NCBI GenBank assembly: GCA_022448245.1
Contig: JAKVCO010000026.1
Span: 1 to 48,011, forward strand
Length of the DNA stretch: 48,011 bases
Direction of reading: 5' to 3'
DNA from: Paracoccaceae bacterium
GTDB lineage: Bacteria > Pseudomonadota > Alphaproteobacteria > Rhodobacterales > Rhodobacteraceae
Shown here: positions 42,608 to 48,011 of the stretch, in pieces
Layout of the letters: each line of letters begins with the position of its first letter
Position numbering within the stretch: the stretch's first letter is position 1
Translations under genes and position numbers: made by a program
Notes under the pieces: generated by a model
The model's database searches: none
Told to the model about the DNA's origin: nothing
What the model saw: only the letters and a program-made list of their open reading frames with translations

Positions 42608-43473
42608 GCGAGGCGTTAAATGCACATCTCGCGCAAGGGCTCACCACGTTAGCGAGAGCGTGGCGTCTAGTGCGTCCTGACGGCAAAGAGTTTGGCTTCA
42701 CGGACCATGACGAGCCGCTCAACTTTGAGGACCTGCGCTATGAGGCAAACGGCGGGCTAACGGCTACTGCGCTGCTACAAACCTCTGGCCTGTCGATTGA
42801 TAACTCAGAGGCGCTGGGCGCCTTGTCAGATGCGCGGATCACCGAAGCAGATATCAACGCGGGCCTCTATGACGGGGCCGAGGTGATCGCTTGGCTCGTG
42901 AATTGGGCCGACGTGTCGGAGCGAAAGATGCTCTTTCGTGGATTTGTTGGTGAAATCCGACGGGGGGATGGCGCGTTCACTGCGGAGCTTCGTGGCCTGA
43001 CAGAGGCCCTCAATGAGCCGCAGGGCCGCACGTATCTGAAGACGTGCTCTGAACTCGGCCTCGAAGGGGTAGATCTTGCCGCGCCGGGTTACCGCGCCGA
43101 GCTGGCAGTAGAGGAAATCGAAGGCCGTCGGTTGCTTAGATTTGCGGACCTACCGGGGTTTGATCCCGATTGGTTCGAGCGCGGGCGGCTTGACGTCCTC
43201 ACGGGCGCTGCGAAGGGGCTGTGGGGCGCGATCAAGTGGGACCGGCAGACCGACGCTGGCCGTGAGATTGAGCTATGGATGCCGCTGCGGGGCGACTTGC
43301 AGCCGGGTGATCTTGTGCGGCTCGAAGTGGGTGCAGACGGCACGCTCGCGACGACGCAACTCAAGTTCGACAATGCGGTCAACTTCACCGGCTTCCCATA
43401 CATTCCGGGTGAAGACTGGCTTTCTGCAGTGCCGGTTCTGGGTGGCTCAAACGACGGCGGAGCGCTGCAATGA
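42604..43473 (+). CDS. g13: GTA g13: baseplate hub protein (DUF2163)
   Basis: A 289-residue protein of the DUF2163 family (phage BR0599-like), known in RcGTA as the hub and sometimes predicted to have a peptidase-like role. The start LAQGLTTLARAWRLVRPDGK, then GFTDHDEPLNFEDLRYEANG, and the TGFPYIPGEDW end are conserved. RcGTA g13 carries four cysteines for an iron-sulfur cluster; here only one cysteine, in LKTCSELGLEG, can be seen. It overlaps g12 and g14 by four bases each. Confidence 0.9.
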   Translation: MSEALNAHLAQGLTTLARAWRLVRPDGKEFGFTDHDEPLNFEDLRYEANGGLTATALLQTSGLSIDNSEALGALSDARITEADINAGLYDGAEVIAWLVNWADVSERKMLFRGFVGEIRRGDGAFTAELRGLTEALNEPQGRTYLKTCSELGLEGVDLAAPGYRAELAVEEIEGRRLLRFADLPGFDPDWFERGRLDVLTGAAKGLWGAIKWDRQTDAGREIELWMPLRGDLQPGDLVRLEVGADGTLATTQLKFDNAVNFTGFPYIPGEDWLSAVPVLGGSNDGGALQ

Positions 43474-43895
43474 GCCGGCCGGACGTCGTTGAAAGAGCCA
43501 GATCTTGGATAGGTACACCTTATCGGCACCAGGCGTCCTTGCGTGGCACAGGCGCGGATTGCTTGGGTTTGGTGCGAGGTGTCTGGCGCGAGCTGAAAGG
43601 CCGCGAACCAGCGGTCATGCCTGCTTACACAGCCGATTGGTCCGAGGCTGAAGGTGAGGAAGCCTTGTGGCTAGCCGCCCGCACGCATCTTCGCGAAGTG
43701 CGCCGCGCACCTGAGCCGGGCGACATCATCCTTTTCCGCATGCGCGATGGGATGATCGCCAAGCATCTGGGTATTCTGTCTGCGGACGGGGACCTTCCGC
43801 GGTTTATCCATGCCTATCAAGGCCATGGGGTCACTGAGAGCCCCTTTAGCGCGCCGTGGCAGCGGCGCGCTGTTTCATATTTCGAATTCCCCTAA
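43470..43895 (+). CDS. g14: GTA g14: NlpC/P60 cell-wall peptidase
   Basis: A 141-residue cysteine peptidase of the NlpC/P60 fold that opens the host wall at the tail tip. The catalytic set is C31 (GTGADCLGLVRGVWR), H99 (AKHLGIL) and H114 (RFIHAY). A short N-terminal helix (VVERARSWIGTPYRH) precedes it, as in RcGTA g14. It overlaps g13 by four bases and leads into g15 after 18 bases. Confidence 0.93.
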   Translation: MSRPDVVERARSWIGTPYRHQASLRGTGADCLGLVRGVWRELKGREPAVMPAYTADWSEAEGEEALWLAARTHLREVRRAPEPGDIILFRMRDGMIAKHLGILSADGDLPRFIHAYQGHGVTESPFSAPWQRRAVSYFEFP

Positions 43896-43913
43896 ATCTG
43901 TGAGGCCACTGAC

Positions 43914-46900
43914 ATGGCGACGCTACTTCTTTCGGCTGCGGGTGCGGCTCTGGGTGGGTCCGTAGGTGGATCCCTTCTTGGTGTGTCTGCGGCAGCGATC
44001 GGTCGTGCTGTCGGGGCCACTGTCGGTCGGGCTATCGATCAGAGCCTATTGGGGGAGGGCAGTGATGCCGTTGAAACCGGGCGGGTGGACCGTTTTCGCC
44101 TTACCGGTGCAAGCGAAGGCGCGCCGGTCACGCAGCTTTACGGTCGGATGAGGATTGGTGGCCAGGTGATCTGGGCAACCGAGTTCCAGGAGCTCTCAAC
44201 GACGACGGGTGGCGGCAAAGGCGCTCCGAGTTCGGGGCCTGCGACCACGACCTATTCCTATACCGTCTCGCTCGCGATTGCGCTTTGTGAGGGGGAGATT
44301 TCGGGCGTGGGACGTGTTTGGGCTGATGGGCAGGAAGTCTCGCCCGAGACGCTCAACATGCGGGTCTATCCAGGCGACAGCGAACAACAGCCTGACCCCA
44401 AGATCGCGGCCGTTCAGGGCATCGAAAACACGCCGGCGTTTCGCGGGACCGCCTATGTGGTCATGGAGGACCTCGATCTGAGCCCCTTCGGCAGCCGCGT
44501 TCCCCAATTTTCCTTTGAAGTGACGCGTCCGTCGCAAACCGGCTCCGTTGAGGAGCCCCGTGACATGAGCGATGCGGTTCAAGCGGTGGCCATGATGCCG
44601 GGCTCCGGTGAGTATGCCCTTGCCACGACGCCGGTGACGTATGACGCGGGCTACGGACGTGTTGCGTCGGCGAACGTGAATACGGCCTCCTCGAAAACGG
44701 ATTTCTCGATTTCTGTCCGTACTTTGGGAGAGCAGCTGCCGAACTGTCAGTCGACCTCGCTTATCGTTTCGTGGTTCGGCGATGATCTTCGGTGCGGGCA
44801 ATGTACCCTTACGCCGCGTGTTGAACGGCAGGAGTCCGATGGGGCTTCGATGGCATGGAGCGTGGCTGGAATAGACAGGGCGAACGCTCAGACCGTGCCT
44901 GCGGATGGGGAAGGGCGCCCGCTCTATGGCGGCACACCCACTGACCAATCGGTGACCGAAGCTATCCAAGAGCTGCGCGCCTCTGGCCAGGAGGTGATGT
45001 TCTACCCTTTCATCTTGATGACCCAAGCTGAGGGCAACACGCTACCGAACCCGTATTCGGGCACAGCGGGACAACCTTTGCTGCCTTGGCGCGGAAGGAT
45101 CACGCTGGACCTCGCTCCGGGCGTTGCAGGCACGACGGACCAAACCGCCGCCGCTGAAGCAGAGGTTGCTGCCTTCATGGGCGACGCGCAGTCGAGCGAC
45201 TTTAGCGTGAACGGGCAGACCGTTTCCTACACCGGGCCTGCAGACACCGGGTACCGTCGCTTCATCCTCCACTATGCGCACCTTTGTGCTGCTGCTGGCG
45301 GGGTGGATTCCTTCTGCATCGGTTCTGAAATGCGGGGGCTCACCCAGATCAGGGGGGCAGGGAATTCGTTCCCAGCCGTCGAGGCACTTCAGATCCTTGC
45401 ATCGGATTGCCGGTCCATTCTGGGACCGGACTGCGAGATCTCGTATGCTGCCGATTGGTCGGAGTACTTCGGATACCAACCGCAGGACGGCACGGGGGAT
45501 GTCTTTTATCACCTGGATCCGTTGTGGGCGGATCCAGAGATCGATTTCATCGGTATCGACAACTACATGCCGCTGTCGGATTGGCGAGACGGGCGCGATC
45601 ACCTCGATGCTTTTTGGGTATCGCCCTACAGCCTTGAATATCTTAAGGCGAATGTTGCCGGTGGTGAGGGGTACGACTGGTACTATGCCTCGCAAGAAGA
45701 TCGCGATGCTCAGGTAAGGACGCCGATCACTGACGGCGCGCACAACGAGCCTTGGGTCTTCCGCGTCAAAGACATTCAGGGGTGGTGGGAAAACCACCAT
45801 CACAACCGCGTTGGCGGGCAAAGAGATCAGTTTCCGACTGTGTGGGAGCCTGGCCAGAAGCCTGTGCGCTTCACCGAATATGGTTGCGCAGCGGTCGACA
45901 AGGGCACGAACCAGCCAAATAAATTTCTGGACCCCAAGTCCTCGGAATCGAGCCTGCCGTATTACTCCAATGGGCTGCGTGATCCGCTTGTTCAGCTTCA
46001 GTATCTGCGGGCCATGGCGGCCTACTGGAATGATCCCGACAACAATCCGGTGTCAGAGGTTTACGAGGCGCCAATGGTTGATATGGGGCACGCCCATGTT
46101 TGGGCGTGGGATGTGCGGCCTTACCCCGCGTTTCCGGCGCTCAACGGTGTTTGGTCTGATGGTGAAAACTACGGGCGCGGTCACTGGATCACCGGGCGGG
46201 CTACGGGCCGTTCCCTTGCGGATGTCGTCCAGGAGATTTGTGCGCGCTCCGGGGTAACCGACATCGATGTGACGCGCCTGTTCGGGTTCGTTCGCGGCTA
46301 TGTTGTGGAAGATGTGACGGACGCGCGTGCGGCTTTGCAGCCGCTCATGTTGGCCTATGGCTTTGATGTTGTGGAGCGAAACGGCAAGCTCGTTTTCTTT
46401 AATCGAGACGGCGTTCCAACCGCCTCACTGACCGAAGATGGTCTTGTGTATCGGGGAGGCGAAGAGCCGGTTCTCGGCCTAGAGCGCGCTGCATATGCGG
46501 AGCTGACAGGTCGCGTACAGCTGACCTTTTTGGACGCAGACGCGGACTATGAAACCGCAGCAGTCGATGCACTTTATCCCGGCGACAATGCTGCGACCCT
46601 TACCGTGTCTGAGATCCCGCTGGCCCTTACCCGCAGCGAAGCGCGCGCGATTGCAGAGCGTTGGCTGTCGGAAACGAGGCTGGCGCGGGACAAAGCGCAA
46701 TTCGTGTTGCCTCCTTCAAAAACATACCTCGGCGCGGGGGATGTCGTTTCACTGCCTGAGGAGGGAGGCGAAGCGAGTTACCGCATCGATCGTGTGGAGG
46801 ATACCGAGGCGCGATTGGTGAGCGCGGTGCGTGTTGATGCGGGCACCTATGAGCGTCCCTCTGACCTGGAAGATGAGATCGTGGTCACCGAGTTTGTGCC

Positions 46901-47834
46901 GCCTCTGCCGGTCTTCGCGCAGTTTATGGATTTGCCTTTGTTGTCCGGAGATGAAGTACCGCATGCACCCCATCTGGCAGTCACGGGAGAGAAGTGGCCC
47001 GGAGCGGCAGCGGTTTATTCCTCTGCTTCAGGAGCCGGTTTCTCGTTGTTGGCTCTTTTGACGGCTCCGGCCACCTTGGGCGAGATCCTTGAGGATGTGC
47101 CAACAGGTCCTTGTGGCGTGCGCGACCGTGCCACCAAGCTGCGTGTGAGACTGACGCGTGGCACGCTGTCTAGCATCACCGAGGAGGCGCTACTCGCTGG
47201 CGGGAACCTTGCGGCGATCGGTGACGGATCCGCTGACAACTGGGAGATAATCCAGTTTCAGAACGCAAACCTTGTCGCAGAAGATACTTACGAGCTGTCA
47301 GTGCTCTTGAGGGGGCAGGCAGGTAGCGATGCGCTGATGCCGGCGATTTGGGCGGCGGGTGGGCTCTTTGTCTTGTTAGACGGGGCTGTGGAGCAGCTTG
47401 AACTCGCGTCTTCTACCCGAGATGTTGAACAGACTTACCGGATCGGGACGAGCGGGCGTCCGTTTGATGATCCTTCATATGGTGAGCAGGTGCTTGCATT
47501 CTCAGGCGTCGGCCTGCGCCCGCTGTCCCCGGTTCACTTGAAGGTCGAAACGGAGGGCAGCGATCTGGCTGTGTCTTGGATCCGAAGGACCCGCGAAGAC
47601 GGTGATCCTTGGGGCGAAGGTGATGTTCCCTTGGGTGAAGCCGTTGAGAGCTACCGGGTGCGGGCCGTGCGCGGCAACACAGTGCTGCGAGAAGAGTACG
47701 TGTCGACGTCGACGTGGACCTATACTGCAGCGGCAAGAGCCGCCGATGGACTTGCACCTGGCGATCAGCTTCGTGTGGCGCAGGTGTCCGAAAAGGTGGG
47801 CTCGGGCGCCGAGGCTATCTTCGATTTCAGCTAA
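43914..47834 (+). CDS. g15: GTA g15: host-specificity 'megatron' tail tip protein
   Basis: A 1306-residue protein that forms the tip of the tail. The first 45 residues are hydrophobic, Gly/Ala-rich (LLLSAAGAALGGSVGGSLLG) and may insert into the recipient membrane. The middle (about 400-760) is a TIM-barrel-like region specific to GTA g15 (GTA_TIM family), with SEMRGLTQIRG, ADPEIDFIGIDNYMPLSDW and the aromatic PWVFRVKDIQGWWENHHHNR. A phage-tail-3-like domain follows (about 800-1050), then beta-sandwich modules that may bind the recipient surface. It is the last and largest gene of the cluster; the host-range part is at the C-terminus. Confidence 0.95.
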   Translation: MATLLLSAAGAALGGSVGGSLLGVSAAAIGRAVGATVGRAIDQSLLGEGSDAVETGRVDRFRLTGASEGAPVTQLYGRMRIGGQVIWATEFQELSTTTGGGKGAPSSGPATTTYSYTVSLAIALCEGEISGVGRVWADGQEVSPETLNMRVYPGDSEQQPDPKIAAVQGIENTPAFRGTAYVVMEDLDLSPFGSRVPQFSFEVTRPSQTGSVEEPRDMSDAVQAVAMMPGSGEYALATTPVTYDAGYGRVASANVNTASSKTDFSISVRTLGEQLPNCQSTSLIVSWFGDDLRCGQCTLTPRVERQESDGASMAWSVAGIDRANAQTVPADGEGRPLYGGTPTDQSVTEAIQELRASGQEVMFYPFILMTQAEGNTLPNPYSGTAGQPLLPWRGRITLDLAPGVAGTTDQTAAAEAEVAAFMGDAQSSDFSVNGQTVSYTGPADTGYRRFILHYAHLCAAAGGVDSFCIGSEMRGLTQIRGAGNSFPAVEALQILASDCRSILGPDCEISYAADWSEYFGYQPQDGTGDVFYHLDPLWADPEIDFIGIDNYMPLSDWRDGRDHLDAFWVSPYSLEYLKANVAGGEGYDWYYASQEDRDAQVRTPITDGAHNEPWVFRVKDIQGWWENHHHNRVGGQRDQFPTVWEPGQKPVRFTEYGCAAVDKGTNQPNKFLDPKSSESSLPYYSNGLRDPLVQLQYLRAMAAYWNDPDNNPVSEVYEAPMVDMGHAHVWAWDVRPYPAFPALNGVWSDGENYGRGHWITGRATGRSLADVVQEICARSGVTDIDVTRLFGFVRGYVVEDVTDARAALQPLMLAYGFDVVERNGKLVFFNRDGVPTASLTEDGLVYRGGEEPVLGLERAAYAELTGRVQLTFLDADADYETAAVDALYPGDNAATLTVSEIPLALTRSEARAIAERWLSETRLARDKAQFVLPPSKTYLGAGDVVSLPEEGGEASYRIDRVEDTEARLVSAVRVDAGTYERPSDLEDEIVVTEFVPPLPVFAQFMDLPLLSGDEVPHAPHLAVTGEKWPGAAAVYSSASGAGFSLLALLTAPATLGEILEDVPTGPCGVRDRATKLRVRLTRGTLSSITEEALLAGGNLAAIGDGSADNWEIIQFQNANLVAEDTYELSVLLRGQAGSDALMPAIWAAGGLFVLLDGAVEQLELASSTRDVEQTYRIGTSGRPFDDPSYGEQVLAFSGVGLRPLSPVHLKVETEGSDLAVSWIRRTREDGDPWGEGDVPLGEAVESYRVRAVRGNTVLREEYVSTSTWTYTAAARAADGLAPGDQLRVAQVSEKVGSGAEAIFDFS

Positions 47835-47852
47835 ACCAATATTGAACAGGAG

Positions 47853-47883
47853 AGGCGGCGCGGCGCAGAGTCAGCCGCCTTTT
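47853..47883 (+). terminator. Probable terminator of the GTA cluster
   Basis: AGGCGGC and GCCGCCT form a seven-pair stem around a 14-base loop, followed by TTTT, 18 bases after the g15 stop. The long loop makes it moderate rather than strong. Confidence 0.5.
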
Positions 47884-47934
47884 CAAATTTGGCGCATACC
47901 GATGCCCTCGCACTCCAAGCGTCTTTTGGCTCAT

Positions 47935-48011
47935 TGAAGTGGTCCCACCTTTTTGGACAGTTTTGCAGCTTTTCTAAGGTGTATCGGGTTTAGGTTTCAT
48001 GCTGCTTTGTG
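47935..48011. mobile_element. Possible insertion-sequence end at the right edge
   Basis: From TGAAGTGGTCCCACC (47935) the sequence changes to AT-richer, IS-like DNA. It resembles the terminal inverted repeats of IS3-type elements (TG start, GGTCCCA...TTTTTGGAC). On the minus strand an open frame from the edge ends in KPKPDTP and a stop at 47976, as could the C-terminus of a transposase. Only 77 bases are visible, so neither the second repeat nor the transposase can be seen. Confidence 0.35.

Noticed and set aside
33907..47834. Prophage
   Set aside because: No integrase, repressor, replication, lysis or attachment-site genes; gene order and sizes match the RcGTA type exactly, including the short tape measure and GTA-specific g10 and g15.
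1..48011. CRISPR array or toxin-antitoxin pair
   Set aside because: No regular series of repeats with spacers was seen, and no small gene pair with antitoxin and toxin features was recognised in any gap.

Overview
The window is chromosomal DNA of an alphaproteobacterium of the order Rhodobacterales, most likely the Roseobacter group. The main reason is a complete gene-transfer-agent (GTA) cluster in the order known from Rhodobacter capsulatus RcGTA (g1 to g15). Supporting signs are high GC, GapR, an acidic-tailed L9, and an ACP-FabF-MltG neighbourhood. The calls come from reading the sequence and from knowledge of the families; no database search was run.

Layout. (1) 39-620: remnant of a polysaccharide-lyase-like secreted protein, probably frameshifted. 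(2) 710-8016, minus strand: a five-gene Liv-type ABC transporter followed by acetyl-CoA synthetase (acs). Divergent from it (8161-12738, plus strand) are an XRE regulator of the short-chain-fatty-acid type, a stand-alone receiver protein, a small membrane protein and a CrbS-like kinase in which an SLC5 transporter domain, a STAC segment and a histidine kinase are fused. Together these look like an uptake, sensing and activation module for acetate or another short-chain acid. (3) 12739-17056: a TIGR01244-type phosphatase-like protein, a FadB-type beta-oxidation enzyme, a small membrane protein, gapR, a conserved unknown and tRNA-Thr(UGU) with a clear promoter. (4) 17064-22726: xylA-xylB, and divergently an unusual 938-residue fusion of a phosphoserine-aminotransferase-like domain with a 2-hydroxyacid-dehydrogenase domain. 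(5) 22831-28859: tig, a decayed diguanylate cyclase, the rpsF-rpsR-rplI operon, a small membrane protein, a periplasmic YceI protein and a cytochrome b561-YceI fusion. (6) 29003-33701: fabD-fabG-acpP-fabF-mltG. (7) 33702-47883: the GTA cluster, with a distinct leader (near-CtrA box, palindrome, promoter, intrinsic terminator) ahead of g1. (8) 47935 to the right edge: what looks like one end of an insertion sequence.

How the parts work together. The GTA genes encode DNA packaging (g1, g2), head (g3-g5), neck (g6-g8), tail tube and assembly (g9-g11) and the tail tip or baseplate (g12-g15). No integrase, repressor, replication or lysis gene is present, as expected for a GTA rather than a prophage. 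The most notable signals are the intrinsic terminator lying between the only recognisable GTA promoter and g1, the acetate-type sensing locus whose only linked response regulator has no output domain, and the aminotransferase-dehydrogenase fusion.
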